Assembly: GCA_016800925.1 (NCBI GenBank)
Contig: JABCPU010000186.1
Span: 1 to 64,000, forward strand
Source: Suillus spraguei
Lineage: Eukaryota; Basidiomycota; Agaricomycetes; Boletales; Suillaceae
Direction: 5' to 3'
DNA: 64,000 bases
Part shown: positions 22,261-33,213 of the stretch, piece by piece
How positions within the stretch are numbered: position 1 is the first letter of the stretch
How the letters are laid out: each line of letters starts with the position of its first letter
The notes under the pieces: model-generated
Told to the model about the DNA's origin: nothing
Database searches by the model: none
Seen by the model: the letters and a program-made list of their open reading frames with translations, nothing else
Position numbers and translations under genes: made by a program

Positions 22261-23270
22261 TTCTCAACATCTGGCATTACTAGGAGTGGAGCTTCTGTGA
22301 ATCGTTTCTTCAATTCATCAAATGCATGTTGTTGTTTCTCCGTCCAATTCCATGGAACATCTTTTCTTAGCAAATCATTCATTGGTCTGGCTATATCTGA
22401 GAACCCCAATATGAATCTTCGATAGAAGTTGGCAAAACCCATGAATGCTTGTATGTCTTTTACGCATTTGGGAACAGGCCATTTTAATACTCCTTCTGCT
22501 TTCACAGGGTCCATAGATACATTGCCCTTTTCCACGATCAACCCTAAGAATTCGACTTTAGACTGTTCGAAACTACATTTCTCTGGTTTCAAGAACAGGT
22601 TGTTATCTTTAATCGTTTGAGTACTTCTCGCACGACTTTTCGGTGTTGCCCCTTGTTTCCATTTGTAAAGACCAAGATGTCATCGATGTAGACACGACCA
22701 TCTTTCCATCAATGAGATCTCTAAATATTTCATTCATCATGGTCTGGAAAGTTGCTGGAGAATTTGTCAACCCGAAATACATTACGGTTGGTTCATGATG
22801 ACCAAAAGGCGTTTTGAAGGCTGCCTTCCACTCGTCTCCTTCTTTCATCTGAATATTATTGTATCCCCATCATACATCCATTTTGGAGTACATTGTGGCA
22901 CCAGTTAAGCATCAATTAAATCTTGAGATCTCGGTAAAGGATACGCATTTTTAACCATTTTCTCATTGAGCTTTCTATAATCCATTACTGGTCGTAATTT
23001 GCCATCTTTTTTGGCCACAAAGAAGAAAGGTGCTGCAACAGGAGATTGTGAATCTCTAATACATCCTAATGCAGTTTCGGCTTTTAACCAATCTTTCAAT
23101 GTGTCCATTTCTTTGGGTGATAAAGGATACGGTTTTGCATTCGGTGGAAGATCATTCTCATCTTTAAGATCTATCGCATGATCCCATTTCTTTCTTTCAG
23201 GAAATCTCTTTGATTCCTCTTCTGAGAATACACCCAGGTAATTGTGAAGCCAGTCTGGAACCATTTCTTC
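22248..23270 (-). pseudogene. gypsy reverse transcriptase of element 1, frameshifted
   Basis: Starting at MVPDWLHNYLGVFSEEE it continues with AAPFFFVAKKDGKLRPVMDY and RKLNEKMVKNAYPLPR, then a stop near 22905. The next piece has [20 protein letters not shown] and [14 protein letters not shown]. The catalytic box (YIDD type) at about 22680-22695 is reached only after a 1-nt frame change, followed by LFLKPEKCSFEQSKVEFLG. At least two disabling changes are therefore present. It also runs into RNase H out of frame near 22250. Confidence 0.85.
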
Positions 23271-23399
23271 TACAGACTTTTTCTTCTTAGTAGCTTCTCT
23301 GCTACTTTTTGTTCTGTGGCGATAGAAGCTTTATATCTAATCCATTCATTCTTTGGACTATCTTCATCTTCTATTTCCTCAACCATCGCCCTCTTCTTC

Positions 23400-24034
23400 G
23401 CCATGCCTTCGTCATCATCTTCCTCTTCCGTGGGAATCAGATCTGGCAAGTCACCCTGTTTTTGGGTTTTTCGTTTTTCTCTATTTTTTTGTCTTTTTTC
23501 TTTTTTAGTCTCACACTTAATTGGGCATCATGTAAGAGCAAATCGTCCTGCGTTCCAATCAATCTCCGGATTATGATACCTTAGCCAATCTATACCGATA
23601 ATAACATCATCACTTCCTAGATCGGTAACCATGAAGGCTGCTTGATCTTCTTCATGATCTCCAATCTTTAATCCTATTTCAGCGAATCTTGTCATAGCTC
23701 CGGCGGCATTTAAGGAACCATCAATGTTCTTGACTGGTATGGGACGCAATAATTTACGACACCGGACATCATTGTTCTTCACAAATCTTTCGCTTATAAA
23801 TAATGTTGATGCACCACAGTCCACAAGTGCTTTTATGTCTACTTGTCTGTTCTTTCCTTTCAGTGTAATCAGAATATAAAAATGCTCTGATTTGGATCGT
23901 ATATACACTTCTGTTACATCTGAAAAACTAGAAAGAATAGAGAATTGATTGTTCGGGTCTAGGTCTGCAGACTCTGACTTTAACCCTTCTAAAAACCCTT
24001 GCCTTCTTTGGAGGATAACCAGTCCTTGAACCAT
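23400..24034 (-). pseudogene. gypsy aspartic protease domain of element 1
   Basis: The readable frame has IKALVDCGASTLFI, where retroelement proteases usually have DSGA(T/S); the catalytic Asp is kept but the next residue is Cys. The hydrophobic-hydrophobic-Gly flap partner appears as DDVIIGIDWLRYHNPEIDW. It follows gag in a different frame and precedes RT, the normal order. Confidence 0.8.
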
Positions 24035-25023
24035 TTAGGCGTGATTTCTTCTTCGGCAGACGATGCCTTCACTTGCACTGGTTTCGGCGCTTCTTTACAG
24101 TTCCTAGCCTGTGGCCTTCTCCACCGCATCTGTAACATTTGAAAGCACCAGGCTTTCCTTGCGGTTTGGGGCAGTCTTTTGCCTTCCGGAGTCGACATCC
24201 ATAGCGTCACTGTTACTGGGTCCAGCCCTTGATGAAGAAGGAACTCCACTGTTAGACTTGGGAGTCCACCAGGTGTTTCACTTCTTCTCTGCGTCCAACT
24301 CTTCAAAGTTTTGCCCAATTTCTACTGCTCTTTCAATCAGTTTGTTAAGAGTATTCTTGTCTTTGAGCGCAACATGAGCGAGTTGTTCTTTGATCCGGGT
24401 TTGTAGACCAGATCGGAGTTTGAGGCGGAGGTCGTAGTCGGAGAAGTTTGTGAATACCGACTTTTGTTTGAAGGATGCAACGTATTCTGGAACAGAACCA
24501 GATCCTTGCCAAAGGGTTTCTAATTCTCTAATGGCCTTTGCTTCTTTGTTCTCATCTTTAAACATGCGTGAGAACTCCTCTAAGAAGTCTTCGAAGATTA
24601 ATTCTCCTGCAGCTTGTTTTTTAACATAAGGTTCTGCCCATTTTCCAGCATTTCCTTAAGATAAGACAACATTAAGCTGAGATGTTGTTGTTGCGTTGCA
24701 TTGGGATATTGTGTGAGGTAAAGGGATACTTGTGCCAGGAATGTTTCGACGTCGATGGAGTCTTTTCCTCCAGTGAACTCTGTTGGCTTCACAATTTTGG
24801 GAGTTCCTCCTGTTGATGTCGGTTTTGCTTCCAGTTCATCAATTCTTTCCCTATATTGACGAAGTTCTTTGTGGACTTTTTCGTTCTGGTCTTGTAAAAC
24901 ATCGTTCATATTCCTGAGCCTTTGAACTTGCTCTTGGACTGGAGCAATCGCAACATTGATAGCATTTGCGATATACTCAGCCAGGGCTTGTTCATTGTGA
25001 ATGGTAGTGGCGGGAGCAGACAT
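24035..25023 (-). pseudogene. gypsy gag of element 1, with zinc knuckle, frameshifted
   Basis: It begins MSAPATTIHNEQALAEYIAN. A coiled-coil-like segment (residues about 30-75, VQRLRNMNDVLQDQNEKV) is followed by the capsid part (PKIVKPTEFTGGKDSIDVE, LSLMLSYLKEML). After a frame change it continues with KAIRELETLWQGSGSVPEY and RIKEQLAHVALKDKNTL, then a CCHC zinc knuckle (CYRCGGEGHR) that is itself frameshifted before its last Cys. At least three frame changes break the ORF. Confidence 0.8.
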
Positions 25024-25798
25024 AGTACCAGTTGTTTTCTGGAACCCGATTTACTGATGTCTGTGGTTGACTAGTCGTAGCGGTCAACCCGAATAGGAAA
25101 GATGGTGAAAAGGAGATGGGAAAAGAAGTACGTAAATGGAAAACTGAGCGGTCCCCGATATCTGATCGGATCTACCACGTACTCAGGTCCTAAAGGGTTC
25201 TTTAATCAACCCAACTAGGCGCTTCCCTATTTACTAACTAGGAAAACTATAGTAAAGGTTTTTGTGATCTTCCAAGTGGGAAAAACTCGAGGGACACGGT
25301 GCTCTTCCAGCTGAAGCTTACAAGCGACCAGTCTATCTTGAACAACGAGGCAATTCCACTAAATACTTTGAAGAAGACTAGACCTTCTATCGTATGAAGA
25401 GAAAACTATCGTAAAAAGGAAACTATCATAGAGCTCAGCAGGCAGGGTCTTGGGCCAACACTGAGGTCACGGATCGAACACCTAATGTTGCTCGTCCACC
25501 ATCTACTAGCAGCAGCAATGTAAGGCTGGGCCTGGTAGAGGTCTACTAACTACAAAAGACTATTGGTAGAAAATGTGCTCAAGTGAGCAAAGGGGAGAAG
25601 AAAGATCGCAACTTTTTAGGGTCGGGCAAGACAAAATGTTTTGTACTAGCCTGCAAGTGCAAGTGCCTTTACAGACGCGTACAGAAGATGATAAGAGACT
25701 TTTGAGAGTCGTCTACAACGGTACTATTGTTGAAGAGGAATCCAAAAGAAAAGTATGCAGCGGTATGCGAGTCGGAGTCCCCTAAAGTTCAAACCTAA

Positions 25799-26275
25799 TG
25801 TCACAACCCACAAAATGAATTAATGCTAGGGCAGAGACTAGGACTCACACTAGGATCATCACAAGAAAGATGGAGGAGCAAGGACGTCTTGGATTGCTAC
25901 AAGTGTAGATACAAGAGGTTTGAACTAAAGAACTACTACAGCGAAACTAGCTAACTATATACACATATTGAAACTGAGATATAAACTGAGTTTGAAACTA
26001 CGAGCCAATCATAAAATAGAAACGAGAATCGTACGATGTGATAGTTGTGACATTGTTATGACATCATATTCTAGAAGGTTCTAAGATCACGTGATACTAT
26101 CTTATCTTATCTTATCCGATAGCATCATAAAAGATCTCTTCATCTTCATCAGGAAGTTCGGTTATAGAAGCGGTTATAGGGATTTCGATGGAGTTTGTGT
26201 TTGTCTTAGCGTTGGGTTTAGACGCTTTAGGAAAATTGAGAAAAGAGTAGTGATTTGTATTTGGAATTCATGACA
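25799..26275 (-). repeat. 5' LTR of gypsy element 1 (family L3)
   Basis: A 477-bp copy of the LTR at 20826-21307 with the same ends. It adjoins the gag leader region (25024-25798), which has no ORF of note. Confidence 0.93.
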
Positions 26276-26296
26276 GGGGCACATACAACTGTAACA
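26276..26296 (-). repeat. 21-bp stub of the 3' L2 LTR of gypsy element 2
   Basis: GGGGCACATACAACTGTAACA matches the end of each L2 copy exactly as oriented at 35978-35998. The remainder of this LTR is missing beyond the element 1 junction. Confidence 0.8.
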
Positions 26297-26735
26297 TTAC
26301 CCCTGTTTTATATGTAAAGTCACCGACTTTATTCATCCTGATTAGCATAATAGACGGGATCGTCGCTATACTCATAGTCTTCTCAAGAACTGAAGCACTC
26401 CTCATATACGCGGCTTCTTCAACACCAGCACGTCGTTGAGAGTCCCGCCTAGCCATTGCTTGAGTTCGTTCATTGTCAAGCTGTCGCTCCCAAGAATGAA
26501 GTGCGTCGTAGAACCCGTTGTCCTTCCAAGTTAATGTAAAAGGGGGAGTTCTGACTCATTGGGGACAGTAAATGGATAAATGAGTTGGCAACCAATACCG
26601 ACAAATGCCACATTGGTACTCTCCACAATTCTTCTGAGGATGCCTGAGTTGTCCGCAGACATGGCATTTCATGTTCTCATCCAGGTTGGAGTGTGCTTTC
26701 CAAAGTGGAGTGGGAGTGACAATACGGCGATGGGG

Positions 26736-27204
26736 TGTCACGAATTCCAAATACAAATCATTACTCTTTTCTCAATTTCCCTAAAGCGTCTAAACCCAGC
26801 GCTAAGACAAACCCAAATCCTATCGAAATTCCCATATCCGCTTCTATAACTGAACTTCCTGATGAAGAGGAAGAGATCTTTTATGATGCTATCGGATAAG
26901 ATAAGATAGTATCACGTGATCTTAGAACCTTCTAGAATATGATGTCATAACAATGTCACAACTATCACATCGTACAATTCTCGTTTCTATTTTATGATTG
27001 GCTAGTAGTTTCAAACTCAGTTTATATCTCAGTTTCAATATGTGTATATAGTTAGCTAGTTTCACTGTAGTAGTTCTTTAGTTCAAACCTCTTGTATCTA
27101 CAACTGTAGCAATCCAAGACGTCCTTGCTCCTCTCTTTCTTGTGATAACCTTAGTTTGAGTCCTAGTCTCTGCCCTTGCGTTAATTCGTTTGTGGGTTAT
27201 GACA
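26736..27204 (+). mobile_element. solo LTR, family L3
   Basis: The 469-bp sequence begins TGTCACGAATTCC and ends GTGGGTTATGACA, with a perfect 5-bp duplication TGGGG (26731-26735 and 27205-27209). It interrupts the extra ORF of gypsy element 2. Confidence 0.95.
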
Positions 27205-28103
27205 TGGGGACTCGTAGAATGTGTACGTTTCTTTCCTCACTTGCGGGTGATACATCTAAGGGCTCGTTCATTACTAGAACGGATGTCCTCGATTTTGTTG
27301 TCATCGACGGTGTAAATAGAGGGAGCTGGTGTCACGGTGGCTGCGGCTAGCAATTCGTCTGGGTCTGAGGAAGTTGTAGGTCCTAAGGCTTCTATGAGGA
27401 TGGGGACGGTCGGGTCGAAAGTATGAGGGATGACCATGGGGGGATGGATATGAAGTTCTTTTAGCTGTTGACTGAGCGCAACAACTCCGATGGATTCGTC
27501 ATCAAATTCTTTTGCTACAGCATTCCCAAGCACGATAATCTCAGCAAGCTCGTTGTGTAGCGTGTTAGTTACAACCGCTTTCTCGTGTGTGGCACGGCAT
27601 TCAGTAAACAGATGAGGAGGTTCTGTGTCCTCACTAAGCATGGTGGTAGTTTCGATTGGGGATGGCGTGGGTTGCGTTTCATAATGGTGGATGGCGTCAA
27701 TTAAGCAAGCTACCAATCCTCTCACTTCTCTAGAATCGACTGTCGCTCCTTCAAGTTCTCCGATGATGGCGTCAGCTGTGTTATTGGCTTCCTGAACAGC
27801 AGCGAGTAAGCCAGTAAGGGCAGCAATATTAGAATGAGTGCCCGAATCATGGGTGGGAGGAGCAGGAATTGGGAGTGGATCTCTTTGCGGAGAGGGAGGT
27901 CTAGCCACGCCTGCTCGATGCTCAGCCATGATGTGAATAGCCGTTTCAACATCAGCAGATAGCATCATCTTGAATGTCATGGCATAAGGTTTCCACGAGG
28001 GCAGCTGTGCGGATGATGTTGGTGAGGAGGATGGTGACGAACGCATCTTTGCCAGTAAGGATCTTTTCAATCTCAGTTGCATGTCCAGGACAGAGGAGGG
28101 TGG

Positions 28104-29552
28104 TGTAAAGATACAACCTAGCTTGGGCTGTAGATACATAAACCACTGCCTAAACTAGTATGTTAGTCTTGCGCTCCGTCTAGTCTGCTTCACTTGTAAG
28201 AACAAGAGTGTTCAACCCTAAAGGGGGATGCCTATTTAGTATGGTCAAGTTCAAGTCTAACTTATTTGCGAAATAAGTGTCGAAGTCAGCGGTAAGTTGC
28301 TGCGGTCAGCGATGATACCACTGGAACTAGCATCATGCGTAGCAGTGCTACCATCATCGAGATAAAGTCAGTAACAGTTGCATCTAGCGAGCGATGTCGA
28401 GCAGTGGTCTCAGCGGTAGCGGTAAGGTTGCGAGCGGTGCAAAGAAACAGTAAAGAAGTCCACGGTACTTTCAGCGGTAAAGTAGCAGAGCGTGAGAAGT
28501 TCAGTCAAAAGTAACAATCAAAAGTCCAGCGGTATGCCGGCGGTAACAGAGAGCGAGCATGATGTATTAACGAGCAATAAGGGAACTTTAAAGACTATGT
28601 CCACTACTGGGTTGATCCTGTTACAAACTGGGGTGGCGTCACCAGCGACAGTGATAAGACACAGACGGTCTGCTGGGAAGTTCGACCACGTTCAAAAGAG
28701 AACAGAGACTACTACTTGAAAGAGGTTCCAAGTAGGATCAAGGGTTCAGTCGAAGAGTCGCGACTCTAAGACAATCGGTAGAATAGAGACTAAGGCTAAG
28801 GAGTGCTTAGACTTAGAGACGATTCAGACAACTTAGGTTGGAGGCCTAAGCGAAGGATATTCCAGGTAAAACCCAGTAAGATTAAAGTAAAGTATACAAG
28901 CATAATACAATGTGCTTAAATAGACTAATATGTGCGCACGGACCAAGAGAGACATGAGAATGTAAGTGCATATCCAAAGAAGGAAGGCAACTATAGTACA
29001 GATGCATTGAGCATGTGAGTCAGAGTCACATTATGTAATATACAAGTAAAGGAGACAAAGAGAGAATGAATAGGGGCACATACGACTGTAACAGATCCAG
29101 AGCTAGACAATAATCCTGACCTTTAGTACATGCAATGGTGTAAAATCAGGTACTGTATCATGCGGGGTACGCGGTGCTTATATCCTAATTCATATGTACT
29201 CAGAATACTCTAGGCGAGATCAGTAGTGCTGGAGTGTAGTAACCGCCGTAAGTATACATAGCGCAAGGCGCTGCAGCATGAGGCAACATGTAATAATGCT
29301 TGCCGTGGAATCAGTGATAACGAACAGGAAACAAACTACACACCAAATGGAGCTATGCGGACGCGGCAAGGACATGGAAGGACATTGGTTCGTGGAACGA
29401 GGTGCAGCAGTTGGTACGGTGTGCGGTAAGCGTGGGATGCCGCCGGTACTGCTAAAGGGGTAAGACAGCCATGGACAAGTGTTATCTCCTGTAGATGTGA
29501 GACGAGTGTCAAAATATGGGGTTTTAAGCCCAGCACCAATATGTTCATTACA
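28104..29552 (-). mobile_element. solo LTR, family L4 (copy 2), containing an L2 solo LTR
   Basis: On the plus strand it begins TGTAAAGATACAACC and ends ATGTTCATTACA. The flanks GTGG and GCGG differ at one base, so the 4-bp duplication is imperfect. Excluding the nested LTR it is about 970 bp and closely parallels 14504-15942. It sits in the extra ORF of gypsy element 2. Confidence 0.85.
28619..29093 (-). mobile_element. solo LTR, family L2, inside the second L4 copy
   Basis: A 475-bp sequence that on the plus strand runs from TGTTACAAACTGG to CGACTGTAACA, with a perfect 5-bp duplication GATCC (28614-28618 and 29094-29098). The empty site is visible in the other L4 copy near 15004. The insertion point and orientation differ from those in that copy. 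Confidence 0.95.
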
Positions 29553-29713
29553 GCGGCTTCGACAAAGGAGTTTCCGTCAATGTTTCTGATGAGGTCGGCA
29601 TAGTGGTCAGTGGTGGTATAAGTTTCTTCAGTGACAGGGTGGATGTAAGCAGTGGGGAATGAGGCGTTTATGGGAGAAGTCATCTTTGAATGGTTTATAG
29701 GACTAGTTCAAAT

Positions 29714-30970
29714 TCAAAGGGCGTGTTGTTTCTTATAAGCGGTCAGGATTTGTGCGGAGTTTGCTAAATTCTTCTTGGGGATCCATTCGTTATCTCCCGA
29801 TGAATATCCTTTCCAAGAGACAAGATAGCGTCGGCGATTGCCGGTTCCTTTGTGGGAAAGAATTGCTTCTACTTCATATTCTTCTTCTTCTTCAATGATA
29901 TCAGGTGGTGGTTCGAGGAAGTTTGGGCTGTGTACGTCGGTTTCGCTATAGGATGATAACACAGAAGCGTGGAAAGTAGGGTGAATTTTCCATTGCGGAG
30001 GGAGTTTGAGCGTGAATGTGATAGGCGATAAGACATTAGTGATTGGGAAAGGTCCGTATCACTTTGGTGCAAGTTTATGCGATGGGAGTTTGAGTCTAAG
30101 ATTAGCAGCAGATAGCCAAACCTTATCTCCAATCTTCCATGGTTGGTACTTATCTCCTCAGGATCGTTCTGCCATTGTTTGCATAGCAATATTGTGGCAT
30201 GCAATGGCTTCTTCTCGGATCTTCTGCAGAGATCGAACTCGATCTTCTGCTGCTGGTACAGTAGAATCAGGGATTAAATGAGGAATGGCATGGGGTTCAT
30301 ATCCCATCATGAGAAAGAATGGTGAGGCGTTTCAGGCATCGTGTTTTCGATGATTGTGAACAAACTCAGCGATAGGAAGATGTTCTATCCAATCTCCAGG
30401 GTTGTTGCGGCAGTAGATATGCAAATATGTTTCTAACTCTTGATTGAGCCGCTCAGTCTGACCATCAGTCTGGGGGTGGTAAGCCGTAGATGGGGCGATG
30501 GCATAGTCAAGAAGTCAGGCAAGTTCTTTTGAGAAACGAGATAGGAACTGCGGTCCACGATCGGAAATGACTTTGTCATGGAGTCCAAATCAGCAATAAA
30601 TGTGCTTCAAAAATAACTTGGCAACACCTTCGGAAGTGATAGTTTTAAGGCAAGGGATAATAATTACCCCCTTCATAAGGCCATGGTCCACCACGACCAT
30701 GATACTATCAAAACCCCCTGAGACGGGGAGGTCCATGATCAAATCAACAGAAAGCTGCGAGAAAGGGCAGGTAAAAGGATCAGAAGTAGCCAATACATCA
30801 AGTAGATCATTGTCAATAAGCTGAATGAATAATGAGGCAGGGAGAAGCACAGTATCTTCGTTATCATGAGAACCATCATCATGATCTGGTCGTCGCGATA
30901 GAGCATCTGGAGCAGCTAGTTTAGTGCCTGCAACATGATGTAGTTCAATGTCGAAGAGTGACAGTGTCAA
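29714..30970 (-). pseudogene. integrase and chromodomain of gypsy element 2
   Basis: The end of RNase H (LHHVAGTKLAAPDALSRRPDH) is followed, after DVLATSDPF, directly by CPFSQLSVDLIMDLPVSGGF and IMVVVDHGLMKGVIIIP of the DDE core. The usual HHCC zinc-finger segment is therefore missing near 30755. The core continues with DKVISDRGPQF (second catalytic Asp) and [16 protein letters not shown] (catalytic Glu), then the C-terminal domain (GDKVWLSAANLRL) and a chromodomain (EAILSHKGTGNRRRYLVSW, NEWIPKKNL). In-frame TGA stops lie at about 30590, 30515, 30332 and 30158 (plus-strand positions), each where Arg is expected. The gene is dead. Confidence 0.88.
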
Positions 30971-30993
30971 TTGCCAGCGAGCTTGTCGTCTTG

Positions 30994-32583
30994 TTAACTT
31001 CTGTGCGGTACGGAAGTACAGAAGGTTTTGTGATCAGTGAAAATGAGGACAGTATGAGCGCTCCCTTCAAGATAGTAACGCCATTTGTTTAATGCACAGA
31101 TGACTGCAAGCAATTCTCGATCAAAAATTTGATAATTATGCTCTGCTGGGTTCAACGATTGAGACAAGTAGGCACATGGGTGATAAGTGCCATTTTCGTC
31201 AGTTTGCAATAGGACACCTCCAGTTGCTACAAGAGAAGCATTGGTTGCGACCGCAAATTGCCGGGATGGATCTGGATTGTGAAGTACCGGCTGTTTGATA
31301 AAGTGTTCTTTTAAATCTTGGAAGGTATCCTGACATTGAGTCATCCAAAGGAAAGGGGTATCCTTCTTTGTTAGATCGATGAGGGGTCATGCAATATCAG
31401 AGTAGTGGGAGATGAACGTGCGGTAGAAGTTGCAAAAGCTGAGGAATGACCGAACATCTCTTACTGATTTCAGAATTGGCCATTCAGCAATTCCCTTGGT
31501 CTTGGCGGTGTCCATAGCAACTTGTCCGGGGCGGATTATCATTCCAAGGTATTCCACTTCTTCTGCATCAAAGGTACATTTTTCCGGTTTCAGGAATAAG
31601 TGTTCATTTCGTATTTGCATCAAAACTCGTCTGGTCCATTCATGGTGTTCTGCCATTGTCATGGAGAAAATCAGGATATCATCCATGTAAATATCCATCC
31701 ATCCTTCATTGATTTCTTGCTGGAAAGTGCGATTCATATATGCTTGGAAAGTTGCCAGGGAGTTGCAAAGGCCGAAGAACATAATGTTCGGTTCAAAGAG
31801 GCCAAATTCCGTAGTAAATGCTGCTTTCCAATGATCTTCGGGATGGATGCGAATATTGTTGTAACTGGACCGAATATCCATTTTCATAAAGAATTGTGCA
31901 TTGTGAAGGCGTGCGACAAGAGAAATGGGAAGTGGAAGTGGGTAAGCATTCTTGACTGTCCAATCATTGATGTAGCGATAATCTTGACAGGGACGCAATT
32001 CTCCACTTTTCTTTCCTACGAAGAAGAAGCCACTAGCTTGAGGTGACTTCAATTCTGAGATGAAACCTTTCGCAATGTTTTCGTCAATAAATGTTTTAAT
32101 GGCAGCACATTCTTTTTCTGACAACAGATAAACCTTAGATGTGCGAGGGATAAAACCGGGTTTGGTATCGATATGATGATCGATACCAGGGTGTTTGGGG
32201 GGTAGTTTGTTCAGACCATCTTTAGCAAAGACATCCGTGAAGTCGTGCAGGTATTCTGGTACCAATTCTTCGAAGGACTTCTTTTTCTTTTCCTTCTCAT
32301 CCATGGCGAATTCCTGAGCTTTATTACTGTATTTCAGAGGAGGAAGAGAGATTGTGGAATAGTTAGGGAGTTGTTTGAGTTGGGAAGTTCCATCCCATGT
32401 GAGGGGTGTATCCATGGATACTTCGTCAATGATTCTCATATTAATTCCGTCGACGTCATACTCCACAAGGAATTCTCCATCTCCGAGCTTGTAAGAAGAA
32501 ATTTCGTGTACTTCCGGTGCATGCCAAACATCCTGCATCGTATTGAATTGTTCATCGTCTTCGGTAGGTATTGTGGTCGTCAT
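30994..32583 (-). pseudogene. reverse transcriptase and RNase H of gypsy element 2
   Basis: A long open segment (32583-31387) carries KHPGIDHHIDTKPGFIPR, GFFFVGKKSGELRPCQDYRY, MKMDIRSSYNNIRIHPEDHW and the intact catalytic box IYMDDILIF, then LKPEKCTFDAEEVEYLGMII. After a short break, RNase H follows with QFAVATNASLVATGGVL; the usual catalytic Asp (TDAS) is Asn here. A further frame change lies near 31010 before LTRRQARW. The RT part is the best preserved of any retroelement in the window. Confidence 0.88.
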
Positions 32584-32591
32584 GGGTTTGT

Positions 32592-33213
32592 TGTTACGAA
32601 CTGGGGTGGCGTCACCAGCGACAGTGAAAAGACACAGACGGTCTGCTGGGAAGTTCTACAATGTCCAGAAGAGGACAAGGTGAAAGTACAAGGAACGCGT
32701 TCCGAGTACTATCAAGGGTTCTGCCTCAAAGACAAGTCTAAGAGGTTCTACAAGAATAGAGACTAAGGCTAAGGAGTGCTTAGACTTAGAGACGATTCAA
32801 GACGACTTAGGTTGGAGGCCTAAGCGAAGGATGTTCCAGGTAAAACCCAGTAAGGTTAAAGTAAAGAATCTACTACAAGTACACTGTGCTTATATAGGTA
32901 CATATGTGCGCACAGACCAAGTAACCGTGGGAATATAAGTGCGTATCCTAATGAGGAAGGCATATATTGTACAAGCGTGTTGAAACGCATGAGTAAGGGA
33001 TGAAAGCACGTGTTTAGCGTACGTGTATGCTAAACCGGCTGAGTCCGAGAATAGAGTCATGGGAATTCATGACATCACATGATATGACATGTCAATGACA
33101 TATATAGTCATGTGATGTCTGATGGGAGTGGAAGTGTCTGAGCAATAAGCTCCATATCACGTGATATACAAGAATAGAAAGGAGAATGAATAGGGGCACG
33201 TACGACTGTAACA
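32592..33213 (-). mobile_element. solo LTR, family L2 (long variant)
   Basis: A 622-bp sequence on the plus strand from TGTTACGAACTGG to CGACTGTAACA, with a perfect 5-bp duplication TTTGT (32587-32591 and 33214-33218). It is about 150 bp longer than other L2 copies because of an extra segment around 33010-33170, rich in CATGTGATGTC-like and CACGTGATAT motifs. It separates the protease and RT parts of gypsy element 2. Confidence 0.95.

Larger units (their letters stand above)
20826..26275 (-). mobile_element. Ty3/gypsy chromodomain retrotransposon (element 1), two LTRs, lacking the integrase core
   Basis: Two L3 LTRs (20826-21307 and 25799-26275) flank a reverse-strand gag-pol. A polypurine tract (AGAGAGGGGGTAA on the minus strand, about 21308-21320) sits directly before the 3' LTR. 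The order is gag, zinc knuckle, protease, RT, RNase H, integrase C-terminal part and chromodomain. The middle of integrase is absent. The outer flanks (CAAGG left, GGGGC right) do not match, so no target-site duplication survives. The right flank is a 21-bp stub of an L2 LTR. Confidence 0.9.
26297..29683 (-). pseudogene. extra ORF 3' of gypsy pol, with two zinc-knuckle-like motifs (interrupted)
   Basis: This ORF starts at MTSPINASFPTAYIHP (29683), only about 30 nt after the chromodomain stop, and ends near the polypurine tract. It therefore lies where an env gene would lie. Segments in order: EETYTTTDHYADLIRNIDG; (L4 insertion) ATEIEKILTGKDAFVTILLTN; (1-nt frame change) LSADVETAIHIMAEHRAGVA; a Pro-rich linker; ALTGLLAAVQEANNTADAII; and, after an L3 insertion, CHVCGQLRHPQKNC with a second Cys/His cluster CGICRYWLPTHLSIYCP. 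The first cluster is a CX2CX4HX4C zinc knuckle, so the product probably binds nucleic acid. No signal peptide or transmembrane segment suggests an envelope protein. A TGA at about 27237 replaces a likely Arg. Roughly 450 residues when undisturbed. The function is unknown. Confidence 0.65.
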
